Shown here one piece after another: positions 53,979 to 64,000 of a DNA stretch of 64,000 nucleotides (positions are counted from its first letter, which is position 1; each line of letters opens with the position of its first letter). The DNA is taken from NCBI RefSeq assembly GCF_003820355.1, contig NZ_RPOK01000003.1:351686-415685 (forward strand), given 5' to 3'. This DNA comes from Paralteromonas sediminis. GTDB lineage: Bacteria; Pseudomonadota; Gammaproteobacteria; Enterobacterales; Alteromonadaceae. The notes beneath the pieces are model-generated. The model saw only the letters and a program-made list of their open reading frames with translations, ran no database searches and was not told the origin of the DNA. A program made the position numbers and the translations under genes.

Positions 53979-55595
53979 TTATGCCTTATACGCCGATAAT
54001 TCCTCATTCATTGCCGTAGTTTCGGTTGATATCTGCTTACTGGCCTGTGTACCTTCTCTTGTTAAAGACGCCCCCTCATCTAACAGTCCTTCAAATCGTT
54101 TCACATTTTCCTGCATGACCGAAAAAGCCGAAATCTGCTCATTAACAGCAAGTTGCATCTCTTCTGATTGCGTAACAATCACATTGAAGTCACCGGTAAT
54201 TTTGTCTAACGCTTCACCAGAAACCTTTGCTTGATCAACTGACGCTAACACGGCTTTTTCTGCTTGCTGCATAGCCTCAAACGCCGACTGAGTGCCCGAC
54301 TGGATTTTCTCAATAATTTGATAAATTTCCTGAGTTGATGTGGCAGTACGACTGGCAAGTTGACGCACCTCATCTGCTACTACGGCAAAACCTCGGCCTT
54401 GCTCACCCGCCCTTGCGGCTTCAATAGCGGCATTGAGTGCCAAAAGGTTGGTTTGCTCAGCAATAGACTTTATCACTTCTATCACAGTGCCAATCTCATC
54501 GGAGCTACTTCTCAGTTCCTCGACGTTACCCGCAGCATTTTTTACGATTTGATTCACTTCCATTATAGATTCAACCGTTTGAATAACAGTTTCATTACCG
54601 CTAGTCGCGGTTTTTTCTGCTTGTCTTGTCACTTCGCTGGTCTTGCTCACACCATTAACCACCACTTTTGCTGAGTGACTGACGGCATCCAAGCTTGTTA
54701 TAAACCGGTCGAGTTCAGCACGTTGGGCTAATGCCTGCGACTCGCTGTTCTGGCTTACTTGGTCAACTGTCTTTGCAATCATTTCAACATTAGCACCCTT
54801 CGCTTGAATGTTTGAAATTAACGCCTTAAGACTTAACATCATGCGGTCAAAACGACGACCAATATCACCAAACTCGTCCCCTTGTGGCAGGTTCATTTCC
54901 AATGAAAGATTACGATCTTTTTCAATTTGGGTAATTACTGTGCGTATTTTATTGACGCGCTGGTTAATGCCCGTTACCAGCCACCAAGCCAGCGCCACGG
55001 TTAGCGCCACAGCCACGGCCAAGAACCCGGCCATACCTTGCAAGCTGGATTGACTCAAGGCTTCGGCCTCTAACTTATCCTGCATTGCCAGCTCTTCTTG
55101 AAGCCCGTTTAACTGCGAGATAAGGCTTATTATAGGTTCAATGCCAGGATAAAGTTGAAGGTCGATAAAGCTACCCATGCTGTAACTGGACTGTTCCTGA
55201 ATAAAACCTTGAAGTTTAGCTATCGTGGCATCTGCCTGCTCAAATGCGGCTTCATTTTCTGCCAGCAACGCCTGCTCTTGTGCACTTAACGGCCTTGCTT
55301 TGTAGGCAGACCAGGCGTCATTGATTTTTGCAACGGCATCATCGATCTGCGCTTGAGATTCATCCCAAAACAACATCTGCGCTTTTGTTTTATGTGCCAA
55401 GTCCACAACTTGTCGCGAGTAAATATCAGACAACCGCGAGAGTTGTGTTATCACCACTAAGCGATCTTCTGTAATGCTTTCCGTTTTTTCTGCAACATTG
55501 GTAAGGGCAAAGCCACCAATGGCAAAAACTACAAGACTTACAAAAAGAGGCACTGCCGCCAAGGCAATCAGTTTTGTGAGTACATTGAATTGCAT
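53979..55595 (-). CDS. Methyl-accepting chemotaxis protein
   Basis: 538 residues. N-terminal helix, periplasmic sensor of about 150 residues (helical, four-helix-bundle type), second membrane helix ([20 protein letters not shown]), HAMP, then a long cytoplasmic coiled coil with the hairpin tip [39 protein letters not shown]. Signals to CheA/CheW, encoded elsewhere. Ligand unknown. No pentapeptide for CheR at the C-terminus. Confidence 0.95.
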   Translation of the reverse strand: MQFNVLTKLIALAAVPLFVSLVVFAIGGFALTNVAEKTESITEDRLVVITQLSRLSDIYSRQVVDLAHKTKAQMLFWDESQAQIDDAVAKINDAWSAYKARPLSAQEQALLAENEAAFEQADATIAKLQGFIQEQSSYSMGSFIDLQLYPGIEPIISLISQLNGLQEELAMQDKLEAEALSQSSLQGMAGFLAVAVALTVALAWWLVTGINQRVNKIRTVITQIEKDRNLSLEMNLPQGDEFGDIGRRFDRMMLSLKALISNIQAKGANVEMIAKTVDQVSQNSESQALAQRAELDRFITSLDAVSHSAKVVVNGVSKTSEVTRQAEKTATSGNETVIQTVESIMEVNQIVKNAAGNVEELRSSSDEIGTVIEVIKSIAEQTNLLALNAAIEAARAGEQGRGFAVVADEVRQLASRTATSTQEIYQIIEKIQSGTQSAFEAMQQAEKAVLASVDQAKVSGEALDKITGDFNVIVTQSEEMQLAVNEQISAFSVMQENVKRFEGLLDEGASLTREGTQASKQISTETTAMNEELSAYKA

Positions 55596-55718
55596 ACAGT
55601 TTTGTTATCCGAGACCAAGTTGCTGATACAACCAAATAGGCTCAATGATAACTCGACCATATGAAGATTCTGTGACAGGAACCTAGTTGTTCCTTAATTG
55701 GCTAAGTCGGGGCATTGA

Positions 55719-57146
55719 TTAACATGACCGTGAGTTGCGCTCTATACAAATGCGCGTTGCCGCTAAAATACAAGCTATTCCCTGTTCGAGCGTGGAAACG
55801 TCAGGCTGTGAAAACCCGACTAAAAATCCATATTGTTTATCATCGCTTATATAATGACTGGACAGGGTGGTCAGAGAAAACCCTTGGTACTTTGCCTCTG
55901 CGGCTATAGCGGACTCTAAATACCAATAACGCCTTTTTAGTCTTAGACACAGGTGCATGCCGCCAAACACTGACTCCCACCGATAGAAAGGCGCCAAGGG
56001 CTTCAGCAAAGACAAAAGCGCATTCCGTTTACTGAGATAGTGCCGACGCATTTTTCGTAGATGCGACGTAAATGCGCCCGACTCCATGAATTCTGCTAAG
56101 ACAGGCTGCACCGCCGAACTACAGGATAACCCCAACACTTTTTGACTGGCTTTAACCTGTTCAGACAGGTTCTTTGGCGCAACAATAAAGCCCAAACGCA
56201 GACCGCGAAACATAACTTTAGAAAAACTACCCACGAAGAACAGACTTGATGATGTATCTTGTTGCATTAAAGGCACATTAACGCGTCCCTGATAGACAAA
56301 TTCATTGTCGTAGTCATCTTCAATACACCAAAAAGGTTGTCCCTCTTTTTTACATTTACTGAGAAAGCCCAACCAAGCCTGTCGCCGCTCGGAACTCATG
56401 CTTATCCCTGTTGGATATTGGCGGCAGGGTGTCAGTATCGCTAGATTCCGCCCCTTATGGATTTGCTCGGGTAATACAGCGCCCTGACCATCCAGCTTAA
56501 GTATTGACGTGGGACTCTGCAAAAACTGCATTAGTGAAGGAATTTGGGGATAACTTGTTTGCTCCAAAAAAACCTGGTGTACGCAGTCTGACAGCAACGC
56601 ATGATGCAAAATAGACAATGCATCCCGATTACCAGCGGTAATAGTGATTTGGGATGCTTGGCAATGTAACCCTCTTAATTGCATTAAATAACGGCATATT
56701 TGGTCTTTTAATGCTGGAATACCGTCACTGTAGACACCTTCCATAACGCCCTGTTCTGGCTTTATCCAAGCCCGCCTCATGCATTTACTCCAAACTTTGT
56801 GCGGGAAAACGCGCGTATCCGCACCCGAGTCGAGCACCACATTGGCCGAAATGGCTGGCTGTATCGCACTGGCTGATTCAACTTTACAAGCCGACAACGT
56901 AGGCTGATGTTTCGCCACAAAAACACCGCGCTTAGGTTGGCTGATAAGTACGCCTTCTGCGATCAGGTTATCTAGTGCTTTTAACACACTGGTGCGCGAA
57001 ATATTCAGTACTTCAGCTAATTCTCGAGATGACGGTAATTTTTGCTCCGAGGTTAAACGACCATCTTGGATCAATGACTCTATTTGATTTTGCAGCTGTT
57101 GATACTTGGGAGTCTGCGCTGCTTGATCAATAACAACACTCAACAA
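55719..57146 (-). CDS. MocR-type regulator (GntR HTH fused to PLP aminotransferase domain)
   Basis: 475 residues. N-terminal GntR winged helix (KLPSSRELAEVLNISRTSVL, KALDNLIAEGVL) to about residue 75, then a fold-type I aminotransferase-like domain with WCIEDDYDNEF and the PLP-binding Lys in FVGSFSKVMFRGLRLG. MocR proteins sense PLP or related compounds. The divergent gene at 57253 belongs to the pyridoxamine-phosphate-oxidase fold, a common pairing, so control of it is likely. The 106 bases between hold the promoters. Confidence 0.93.
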   Translation of the reverse strand: MLSVVIDQAAQTPKYQQLQNQIESLIQDGRLTSEQKLPSSRELAEVLNISRTSVLKALDNLIAEGVLISQPKRGVFVAKHQPTLSACKVESASAIQPAISANVVLDSGADTRVFPHKVWSKCMRRAWIKPEQGVMEGVYSDGIPALKDQICRYLMQLRGLHCQASQITITAGNRDALSILHHALLSDCVHQVFLEQTSYPQIPSLMQFLQSPTSILKLDGQGAVLPEQIHKGRNLAILTPCRQYPTGISMSSERRQAWLGFLSKCKKEGQPFWCIEDDYDNEFVYQGRVNVPLMQQDTSSSLFFVGSFSKVMFRGLRLGFIVAPKNLSEQVKASQKVLGLSCSSAVQPVLAEFMESGAFTSHLRKMRRHYLSKRNALLSLLKPLAPFYRWESVFGGMHLCLRLKRRYWYLESAIAAEAKYQGFSLTTLSSHYISDDKQYGFLVGFSQPDVSTLEQGIACILAATRICIERNSRSC

Positions 57147-57252
57147 GGTGGAAGGTGGAATCTGGCATCTATATTTTTCTTATTTCTGGATATTTTTAAA
57201 GGAACCAACAAAGACTAGCATACACCGAACAACCCAAATATGTGAGAAGCAC

Positions 57253-57900
57253 ATGGCCAATAAACCTAGAACAGACGTACAACGCGGCCGCAGGCGCGCT
57301 GCGCGTGATAGACAACTTGCCCATCAGATTATTGATGACAGCTTGTTATGCCACGTTGCTCAAATCCGTAATGACCACCCTATAGTAACGCCTACATGCC
57401 ACTGGCGTGATGAAAACAAGCTATATTGGCATGGCCATGCGAGGGCGTTCAATGTCATAGGGAGCAAGCATGACGATGTGTGCATTAACATTAGCCAGTT
57501 AGACGGCTTAGTGTTAGCAAAAAGTGCTTTTCACCACTCGGTTAATTATCGCTCTGTCACACTGTTCGGTCAGCCTTCGCTAGTAACATGTGAAGTGGAG
57601 AAGTCTCATCAATTGAAAAACTTTGTAGAAAAAGTCAGCCCTGGTAGATGGTCTCAGCTTCGGCCTATTACCGAAAAGGAACTCATGGTAACCGCTGTGG
57701 CATGGATCCCTATCGATGAATTTTCAATTAAACATAGAGCTGAAGGTGCCAACGATGACGCCAGTGATTTAGATTGGCCTGTCTGGTCCGGTGTTATGCC
57801 CATCCAAAAGCACTTGAATATTGCTGAAATAACCGAGGTAAGCGCATATCCATTACCAACTCTGCCCCATCTCTTCCAGCACAAAGTTTATGGCATCTGA
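57253..57900 (+). CDS. Pyridoxamine 5'-phosphate oxidase-like (FMN-binding split barrel) protein
   Basis: 215 residues from the ATG at 57253; the frame opens at 57148 but that part has no homology and includes the promoter region. LLCHVAQIRNDHPIVTPTCH and LYWHGHARAFNVIG resemble the Pyridox_ox_2 type flavin-binding split barrel, also called nitroimidazole-resistance-like. It has an Arg-rich N-terminus (GRRRAARDRQ). Divergent from a MocR regulator that probably controls it. Its substrate is unknown. Confidence 0.86.
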   Translation: MANKPRTDVQRGRRRAARDRQLAHQIIDDSLLCHVAQIRNDHPIVTPTCHWRDENKLYWHGHARAFNVIGSKHDDVCINISQLDGLVLAKSAFHHSVNYRSVTLFGQPSLVTCEVEKSHQLKNFVEKVSPGRWSQLRPITEKELMVTAVAWIPIDEFSIKHRAEGANDDASDLDWPVWSGVMPIQKHLNIAEITEVSAYPLPTLPHLFQHKVYGI

Positions 57901-58070
57901 TCACAGGTACAGCTTCTATTCGGTTATTAAAAGCCAAAAGCAAGCTTTTCATCGCATATTCAACAGGCTATTCTTTTTTTAAGCATTCTTTGTGTTAGTC
58001 TGCGCCGCTTATTTTTTGAGCAGAGTAGCCACATTCAGGTAGCTTACCCTAAAAGGAGTAGCAGCAGGCG

Positions 58071-58490
58071 ATGTCAGCGGGTTTTTACAGTATAGAAAAA
58101 GTCGACAACCTTATCCTGTTACGAACGTCAGGAGAGTGGAGTCTTGCTTTGGATATCGCGTATCTGGGAGATGTCAGTCAAACCTTCAAAGCAGCACGTG
58201 GCAAACCGTTTAATGTATTTGTGGATATGCGTGGGCTAAAAATAAGCCAGGATGTAAAAGACACGCCCCTGAAAAAAGACTTAGTGCTGGACAGACGCAG
58301 TCAACGCGCTGAATACTGGTTGGCCGATAATCTATCAGAATCTGAATATCTGCTCCCTTATTTCGAACATGTGTCTTTCCCTTTGCATCGTCTCACAGAC
58401 AAAGCACAGGCGTGGGATATTATTCGCCATAAGCTCTGTGATGAGCGACACTGGGAAAAAGTAAGCGCCTGGCTGGACGCTAACGACTAA
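58071..58490 (+). CDS. Small STAS/SpoIIAA-like protein of unknown function
   Basis: 139 residues, cytoplasmic, alternating beta and alpha. GEWSLALDIAYLGDVSQTFK, followed by PFNVFVDMRGLKI, resembles the short STAS-like (SpoIIAA) fold common in Alteromonadales. The RBS AAGGAG is 14 bases before the ATG, rather far. Single gene; the similarity is weak, so the family name is tentative. Confidence 0.62.
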   Translation: MSAGFYSIEKVDNLILLRTSGEWSLALDIAYLGDVSQTFKAARGKPFNVFVDMRGLKISQDVKDTPLKKDLVLDRRSQRAEYWLADNLSESEYLLPYFEHVSFPLHRLTDKAQAWDIIRHKLCDERHWEKVSAWLDAND

Positions 58491-58626
58491 TATCGATTAT
58501 GGCTGGACTGAATACTTTCCACCGCATATTACTCGGCAAAAAAACCGCAACCCGCTATCATTGAGTATTTCAATGCTAACGCATATCACACTATAATCGC
58601 CGCAATTTCAATTTGGAGACAACGCA

Positions 58627-60558
58627 TTGAGCATGCAGCCAAATATTACTTCCTGGTCTATTGAAGAAGCCGAAAAAACCTATGGCGTATCGCGATGGGG
58701 TGGTGGCTATTTTCGCATTGGTGACAACGGTAATGTAAAAGTCACGCCTGACCCCAATGACCCTTCTATTCAAATCGACTTTAAATCGGTCATAAACGAC
58801 ATTAAAGAAGAAGGTATTCAGTTGCCTGTTGTCGTGCGTTTTCACGATGTGTTGCGCGCACAAGTTGAAAATTTAAATAAGCTGTTTAACCAAATAATTG
58901 AAGAAGCGGGCTATCAGGGCAGCTACAACGGGGTTTACCCCATTAAAGTCAACCAAATGCGAGAAGTAGTTGAAGAAATTGTTGATGCTGGCACACCCTA
59001 TGGGTATGGGCTGGAAGCGGGGTCAAAAGCAGAGTTGCTGGCCGCACTGGCTATGAACACCAATGAAGATTCGCTGACCATTCTCAATGGATACAAAGAC
59101 GAAGAATTTATGCGTCTTGCACTATTGGGCAGAATGCTGGGCCGTCGCATGGTTGTGGTGGTCGAGAAGTACTCTGAGTTGCTCTTGTTAATCAAAGCCT
59201 CAAAACAGTTGGGTATAGAGCCTATTATTGGTGTACGAGCCAAAATGACGGTGAAAGGTCGTGGCAAATGGGAAGGCTCTGCGGGTGAAAGAGCGAAATT
59301 TGGCTTAACCATCGCGGAAATTATTAAGACAGCCCGACACCTCGAACAAGAGGGCATGAGTCATTGCCTTAAATTATTGCATTTTCACATTGGCAGTCAG
59401 CTTACTGACATCAGAGCGATTAAAGAAGCTATCACCGAAGGTGCAAGAATTTATGCTGACCTGCATAAAATGGGGTTTGAGCTGGACTATGTTGATGTTG
59501 GTGGTGGCCTGGGTATTGATTACGACGGCTCCAATTCAACTAACGACTCTTCGCGCAACTACACCATGCACGAATATATCGCAGATATCGTGTATGGCAT
59601 GAAAGAAGTGTGCGATATGGAAAAAGTACCTCATCCCACACTCGTCAGCGAAAGCGGACGTGCCATCACCGCACACCACAGTTGTGTGATTATGGAAATT
59701 GTCGGCGAAATCCGTTCAAACAGCGCTGAGCTTGATACATCTGTGGTTGATGGTGAGCACTTCTTCACTAAAAACATGCGAGAAATGCTGGAAAATTTCG
59801 ACGGCGCCCCAAACAAGCAAGAGCTTTACAACGATGCCTCACAGTACAAGGAACAAGCTTTAGATGCCTTTAAATTGCGGGTGCTTAACCTTGAAGAGCT
59901 TGGAAAAATTGAAACCTTGTACTGGCAGATCATGGTGAAGCTTAAAGCGTTTTACGCCGACGTGGACTTCGTGCCAGAAGACCTTCTGGAGTTAGATTAT
60001 CGCCTGTCATCGCAGTATTTGTGCAATTTCTCTGTATTTCAATCTGCGGCTGATACTTGGGCCATTGACCAGTTGCTACCCGTGGTGCCACTAATGCGAA
60101 TGGATGAACCGCCCACTGTAAATTGCTCTTTAGTGGATATCACATGCGATAGTGATGGCAAAATTGATAAATTCGCCGTTGGCAGAGAGATCACTAACGT
60201 ACTCCCTATGCATCCGTTAAAGAAAGGTGAGCACTATTATGCCGGCCTATTTTTAACTGGCGCCTACCAGGATGTCATGGGTGATATGCACAATCTATTT
60301 GGTCGGCTAAACGAAGTGCATATTTTTAGTTACGATGATGATCCAGAGGACTTCTATATAGAAGAAGTGGTGAAAGGCTCGTCGGTTGAAGATGTGCTTC
60401 ACATCATGCAATACAACCCCAAAGCCATGGCAACAGACGTAAAGCGCCTCATCGATAAACAAATATCTGCGGGTAAAATTAAACCTCGGGAAGGCGTGAA
60501 ATGGACAGATTTTTACGAAAACTGCCTCAGCGGCTATACCTACCTAAAGACGGATTAA
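58627..60558 (+). CDS. speA: Biosynthetic arginine decarboxylase
   Basis: 643 residues, near the usual length. The N-terminal PLP barrel has GVYPIKVNQMREVVEEI with the PLP Lys, FHIGSQLTDIRAIKEAI and YVDVGGGLGIDYDGS. The C-terminal part has AVGREITNVLPMHPLKKGEH and AGLFLTGAYQDVMGDMHNLF. It makes agmatine for polyamine synthesis. Start is either the TTG at 58627 (GGAGA eight bases upstream) or the ATG at 58633. Convergent with the next gene; the two overlap by four bases. Confidence 0.97.
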   Translation: MSMQPNITSWSIEEAEKTYGVSRWGGGYFRIGDNGNVKVTPDPNDPSIQIDFKSVINDIKEEGIQLPVVVRFHDVLRAQVENLNKLFNQIIEEAGYQGSYNGVYPIKVNQMREVVEEIVDAGTPYGYGLEAGSKAELLAALAMNTNEDSLTILNGYKDEEFMRLALLGRMLGRRMVVVVEKYSELLLLIKASKQLGIEPIIGVRAKMTVKGRGKWEGSAGERAKFGLTIAEIIKTARHLEQEGMSHCLKLLHFHIGSQLTDIRAIKEAITEGARIYADLHKMGFELDYVDVGGGLGIDYDGSNSTNDSSRNYTMHEYIADIVYGMKEVCDMEKVPHPTLVSESGRAITAHHSCVIMEIVGEIRSNSAELDTSVVDGEHFFTKNMREMLENFDGAPNKQELYNDASQYKEQALDAFKLRVLNLEELGKIETLYWQIMVKLKAFYADVDFVPEDLLELDYRLSSQYLCNFSVFQSAADTWAIDQLLPVVPLMRMDEPPTVNCSLVDITCDSDGKIDKFAVGREITNVLPMHPLKKGEHYYAGLFLTGAYQDVMGDMHNLFGRLNEVHIFSYDDDPEDFYIEEVVKGSSVEDVLHIMQYNPKAMATDVKRLIDKQISAGKIKPREGVKWTDFYENCLSGYTYLKTD

Positions 60559-61700
60559 TCCTCAGCAGGCAAGTTGTCGAAATAGCGTTTCCAAAATTCT
60601 GCTGTCGCCGAATTGATCATATTTGATTCGGCGTTCATCAGCATGGCAAAGCCCACGCCATGTTCTTGCGAGAAGGCGACGTCTGCCCGATAGCCGCGGA
60701 CCCAGCCTCCATGATAATTGAGCGTGTGCCCGTTAAAATCATAAATGCGCCAGCCCAATCCGTAGTGTGCGCTTTTGATGTGCGGTCGCCATCCTCTGCG
60801 ATATTTTTCTCGGGTTGTCGTGACCCTAGGTGTAGTGATCAAATTAACTATGTCAGTGGACACCACATTTGGCACTTCACCTAGTAGTGCTTGTAAATAA
60901 CTCGTCATGTCATTAATGCTGGCATTGACACCTGCGGCAGGCGCAAATCGGTAGTAGTTGCTGTCTACCTGAACCTCCCGCCACCTGCTTCGAGTTACAG
61001 CTGCATGTGGTCTTGCCCAGCTTTTTGATGATTGAAGACCTGCTTTCCCCACACTCGCGGTATCCATTGCCAATGGTGCAAACACCAGTTCGTGCATTTC
61101 TCTGTGGTAAGACGTATCTTCGTAAAAAAAGTAATCTGAAATAACCCCGAATAAGGCATTCTGATAGGTATAGCAAACCCCAGGGTCGCACAGCAGATCG
61201 AGATCAGCCATATCATCCAGCACGCGCTTTAACGTGTAATCGGCTTCTATCAAATTGTCGTACGCATTGGGCATAAAGCCGCTTGACTGCCCTACAATAT
61301 CCGCTAGCGTCATGTTGGCAAACTTGCTCTTCGACCAATCCTGATCCTTCAGCATATCGCTAACGGGGGTTTCCCAGGAAAGACTGTGCCCGGTTGTCCA
61401 TTTCGCCATCAACACACCCGTAAAGGTTTTTGATACTGAGGCTAACCTGAACACCGTATCAGGACTGACACGCTTACCCCCTCTGTGTGTTCTACCGTAA
61501 GTGACAACAATAGGCGACTGACCTTTTTGATAAAAAACCAGCGCATAGCCAGGGATGTTATATCTTCTGGCCTGTTCTGACACATAGCGTTCATAGTTTT
61601 TGAACCAGCTCGGAATGGCGCTGGTCTGGGCAGTAGCGCCCCCCATGAAAACCGCCGAAGCAATGACAAACAGAAAGAGTGTGGTAAAACGAGAAAACAA
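60555..61700 (-). CDS. Secreted serine hydrolase, class C beta-lactamase-like
   Basis: 381 residues with a signal peptide (FTTLFLFVIASAVFMGGATA), the SVSK catalytic motif (RLASVSKTFTGVL), Tyr-x-Asn as YQN and HGGW in place of KTG. Broad-function family: esterase, peptidase or lactamase-like activities. Unlike the one at 11523, it retains long inserts between the motifs. Terminates within the last codons of speA on the other strand, so the pair must share a transcription end region. Confidence 0.88.
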   Translation of the reverse strand: MFSRFTTLFLFVIASAVFMGGATAQTSAIPSWFKNYERYVSEQARRYNIPGYALVFYQKGQSPIVVTYGRTHRGGKRVSPDTVFRLASVSKTFTGVLMAKWTTGHSLSWETPVSDMLKDQDWSKSKFANMTLADIVGQSSGFMPNAYDNLIEADYTLKRVLDDMADLDLLCDPGVCYTYQNALFGVISDYFFYEDTSYHREMHELVFAPLAMDTASVGKAGLQSSKSWARPHAAVTRSRWREVQVDSNYYRFAPAAGVNASINDMTSYLQALLGEVPNVVSTDIVNLITTPRVTTTREKYRRGWRPHIKSAHYGLGWRIYDFNGHTLNYHGGWVRGYRADVAFSQEHGVGFAMLMNAESNMINSATAEFWKRYFDNLPAED

Positions 61701-61827
61701 AAAGGCAGCCTGTGTTGTTCAGTCAGCCCGTATTATGTGCGTGGTACAGAGCAGGTGCAACTATAGTAATTTTTTAGTGTTATCATCAACACAGTGGCAT
61801 CACACATAATTGGCGCTATAGACCCCT

Positions 61828-62643
61828 ATGACAACAAGCTTTTTATCTTATCGGCCACCCTACCAGTGGGCGCCGCTGCGCGAGTTTATTGCCAGCAGAT
61901 GTATCCCTGGTATTGAATCTGTTACCAATGATAGTTATCAGATCACTCTCAATTGTGAGGGGCTACCCGCTAACGTTACCGCAACACATCAGGCTGACAA
62001 AAACGGGTTCGCGATTAATGTTGACGTTGAGTCACCCCATTTTATTAACCCCATACTGGACACGTTAACGCGGGTTCTCGATTGCAACGCCGACTGGTTT
62101 CAAATAGAAGAAGGGTTAAACAACGCAGGGTTAAAAGTGACGGCGAACACGCGCGGAATACGGTTGCCCGGTGTATGGACACCCTTTGAAGCAGGTTGCC
62201 GGGCCATTTTCGGGCAACAGGTCAGTGTAAGTGCGGCCATTAACAGAACTAAATTGCTGGTCGACCTAGTAAGACAACAAAAGCCACTTATTGGCTTCCC
62301 CACTCCTTATGATATTACCGAAGAGGTTGTCGATAAGATTGGAATGCCTGCAATGCGCAAACGCACTTTATTACACTTTGCTGAAGCTATGCGTAACCCT
62401 AATATCGAAGCACAAGTGTGCGCAGGTGACCTTTCTGCTTTATTGGCAATTAAAGGTATAGGTCCGTGGACATGCCAGTATATTGCACTTCGTGGGCTAG
62501 GCGATCCGGATGTGTGGTTAGAAAAAGATCTAGCCATTCTACGTCAGTGCGAGCGATACCCCATTAATGCTGATGCCGCCAAACCTTGGCGAAGCTATTT
62601 AACACTCACACTATGGCATGACTATATGGAGCGTGAACAATGA
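61828..62643 (+). CDS. alkA: DNA-3-methyladenine glycosylase II, AlkA-like
   Basis: 271 residues. N-terminal TBP-like half, then helix-hairpin-helix (AIKGIGPWTCQYIALRGLGD) and the catalytic Asp in VWLEKDLAI. PFEAGCRAIFGQQVSVSAA is a typical family block. Removes alkylated bases in base excision repair. Overlaps ogt by four bases, so the two alkylation-repair genes are co-transcribed. Confidence 0.94.
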   Translation: MTTSFLSYRPPYQWAPLREFIASRCIPGIESVTNDSYQITLNCEGLPANVTATHQADKNGFAINVDVESPHFINPILDTLTRVLDCNADWFQIEEGLNNAGLKVTANTRGIRLPGVWTPFEAGCRAIFGQQVSVSAAINRTKLLVDLVRQQKPLIGFPTPYDITEEVVDKIGMPAMRKRTLLHFAEAMRNPNIEAQVCAGDLSALLAIKGIGPWTCQYIALRGLGDPDVWLEKDLAILRQCERYPINADAAKPWRSYLTLTLWHDYMEREQ

Positions 62644-63104
62644 ATGCCACCTTTACCGATTGCTATACATCTCCCCTTGGGCTTGTACAGGTCAGTGCCT
62701 CTTGCGATGCCATTACCGCCGTCACCTTTGTTGACCACCCTCCATCAAAGGTAAACGCAAATGCGCTGACGACACTGGCCATTGACCAATTATCTGAGTA
62801 TTTTACAGGCCACCGACACGCGTTTACTCTGCCACTGGAAGCAGCTGGCACACCCTTTCAGAAGCAAGTATGGCAGGCGTTGTTGTCGATAGAGTACGGT
62901 AGCCTTGCTAGCTATAGCGACATAGCAACAGAGATAGGGAATCCCAAGGCTGTGCGTGCTGTAGGCGCGGCCAATGGCAAAAATCCGATAGCCATTGTCG
63001 TTCCCTGCCACCGCGTTATTGGAAAAAATGGCACCTTAACAGGGTACGCTGGGGGAATAGACAAAAAGCAACAGCTATTGGCGCTGGAACAAAGAAGAAC
63101 ATAA
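62640..63104 (+). CDS. ogt: Methylated-DNA-protein-cysteine methyltransferase
   Basis: 154 residues with the active site IVVPCHRVIGKNG and the preceding helix-turn-helix SYSDIATEIGNPKAVRAVGA. Transfers alkyl groups from O6-alkylguanine to its Cys. Overlaps alkA by four bases, four bases before the exporter gene, forming a three-gene operon. Confidence 0.97.
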   Translation: MNATFTDCYTSPLGLVQVSASCDAITAVTFVDHPPSKVNANALTTLAIDQLSEYFTGHRHAFTLPLEAAGTPFQKQVWQALLSIEYGSLASYSDIATEIGNPKAVRAVGAANGKNPIAIVVPCHRVIGKNGTLTGYAGGIDKKQQLLALEQRRT

Positions 63105-63108
63105 GGTT

Positions 63109-63978
63109 ATGCAGGCTATACAAATATTGGCGTTATTCTCACTGGCCGCTATATGGGGTGCCTCGTTTATGTTTATGCGCATAGCGGCGCCAGAGTTTGG
63201 TATCTATACCTTAGTGCTGATACGTACAGTATTGGCCGCGTTGGTATTATTTCCGTTTGTTATCTACGCCAAAACTACACGAGCCATCATCGCACACTGG
63301 CGCAGTGTGGCCGTAATTGGCCTGGTTAACACGGCGATCCCCTTTGTCTTATTCAATTACAGCAGCCTGCATCTGGAAGCTGGGGTAAACGCGATTTTGA
63401 ATGCGACCGCCCCCATGTTTGCTGCGATAGTGGCTTGGGTATGGCTAAGAGACAAATTACCAATCTTAGGCATACTTGGGCTTCTTATTGGATTTGCTGG
63501 CGTTATCACGCTTAGTCTTCAACAAACCCAATTAGACACGGTGACTTTATTGCCCGTACTTACCGCTTTGGGTGCCACCACGTGCTACGGCATTTCAGCC
63601 TGCTACATCAAGAAGTCATTAACTGATATCAACCCTATTGCATTGGCAGCGGGGAGCCAATTTGCAGCCAGTGTATTTCTGTTCCCTGCCGCCCTGACTG
63701 ACTGGCCAGACACTATGCCCAGTTCGGCTGCGTGGGGCAGTGCTATAACGCTTGCAGTATTTGGTACCGGGATAGCGTATCTTCTGTATTTCTATTTAAT
63801 TGGCAAAGCCGGTCCGGCTAAAGCGATTACCGTTGGCTACCTGGTTCCCCTATTTGGAATAGCATGGGGCGTTGCGCTTTTGAACGAACGGCTGTCGCTT
63901 CAAACCTTAGCTGGGGGTGGCTTAATTTTGCTAGGCGTTATGCTAACAACCGGGTTCATCGGACCTAAAAAAAACTAG
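63109..63978 (+). CDS. EamA/DMT family transporter
   Basis: 289 residues with about ten helices and EamA repeats (AAIWGASFMFMRIAAPEFG, LLEAG-type helix in the first half; FGTGIAYLLYFYLIGKAGPA in the second). Ends at 63978, close to the window edge. Part of the alkA-ogt operon by spacing (four bases). Substrate unknown; not closely similar to the DMT protein at 556-1398. Confidence 0.9.
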   Translation: MQAIQILALFSLAAIWGASFMFMRIAAPEFGIYTLVLIRTVLAALVLFPFVIYAKTTRAIIAHWRSVAVIGLVNTAIPFVLFNYSSLHLEAGVNAILNATAPMFAAIVAWVWLRDKLPILGILGLLIGFAGVITLSLQQTQLDTVTLLPVLTALGATTCYGISACYIKKSLTDINPIALAAGSQFAASVFLFPAALTDWPDTMPSSAAWGSAITLAVFGTGIAYLLYFYLIGKAGPAKAITVGYLVPLFGIAWGVALLNERLSLQTLAGGGLILLGVMLTTGFIGPKKN

Positions 63979-64000
63979 TCAATAAGCTGAACACACACCT

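Overview
The window looks like the chromosome of a marine-type gammaproteobacterium, most probably Alteromonadales. This is inferred from gene content and gene order (ccoG, tamA-tamB, aroQ-accB-accC, dsbD-fxsA-groES-groEL, a sigma32-type groES promoter, speA) and from a moderate GC content; no rRNA or tRNA gene is present to confirm it. About 1-23 kb is accessory and rearranged, with duplicated regulators, broken genes and a group II intron. About 23-64 kb is mostly ordinary core genome.

The most interesting content is a five-gene cassette present twice. The complete copy (17,945-20,807) encodes a secreted YHS-domain protein, a cytoplasmic thioredoxin, a Cys-containing DUF2282 precursor (BufA1 type), a DUF692 multinuclear iron oxygenase (MNIO, BufB type) and a DUF2063 partner (BufC type). 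It ends at a strong terminator and is followed by a PagL-like lipid A deacylase and an ECF sigma factor. This is the architecture of a bufferin-type RiPP pathway (metal-binding modified peptides) with YHS and thioredoxin genes added in front. The second copy (1,687-3,288) keeps YHS, thioredoxin and precursor almost unchanged, but its MNIO and BufC genes are reduced to their ends by internal deletions. Upstream of both copies, and surrounded by unrelated sequence, sits the same bipartite promoter-like element with identical spacing, which suggests co-regulation, perhaps by the local ECF sigma factor.

Layout. 0-1.4 kb: end of ccoG and an EamA exporter. 1.5-3.3 kb: degraded buf cassette. 3.5-4.9 kb: TlpA-like thioredoxin, NrtS-like membrane protein and a TetR regulator with a palindromic operator. 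5-9.2 kb: DoxX plus an unknown gene, two tandem AraC paralogues and a remnant of a third, and two more TetR-type operators left without an obvious target. 9.3-15.2 kb: CMD/DUF1348 operon with divergent LysR, a serine hydrolase, a small unknown gene, and a LysR/azoreductase pair. 15.2-17.3 kb: group II intron. 17.3-22.2 kb: intact buf cassette, pagL-like gene and ECF sigma. 22.6-29.0 kb: an ABC exporter whose permease is fused to an M1-peptidase domain, divergent from a LytS/LytTR two-component pair. 29-49 kb: envelope and metabolic genes (tamAB, M48 protease, ybaK, sugar kinase, aroQ-accBC, an unusual Cys/Gly-tailed pair, M16 protease, dsbD). 49-64 kb: fxsA, groESL, a degenerate receiver/helical-repeat protein, a chemoreceptor, MocR/PNPOx-like pair, speA, a serine hydrolase, alkA-ogt and a second EamA transporter.

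All assignments come from reading motifs and comparing sequences within the window; no database search was run.
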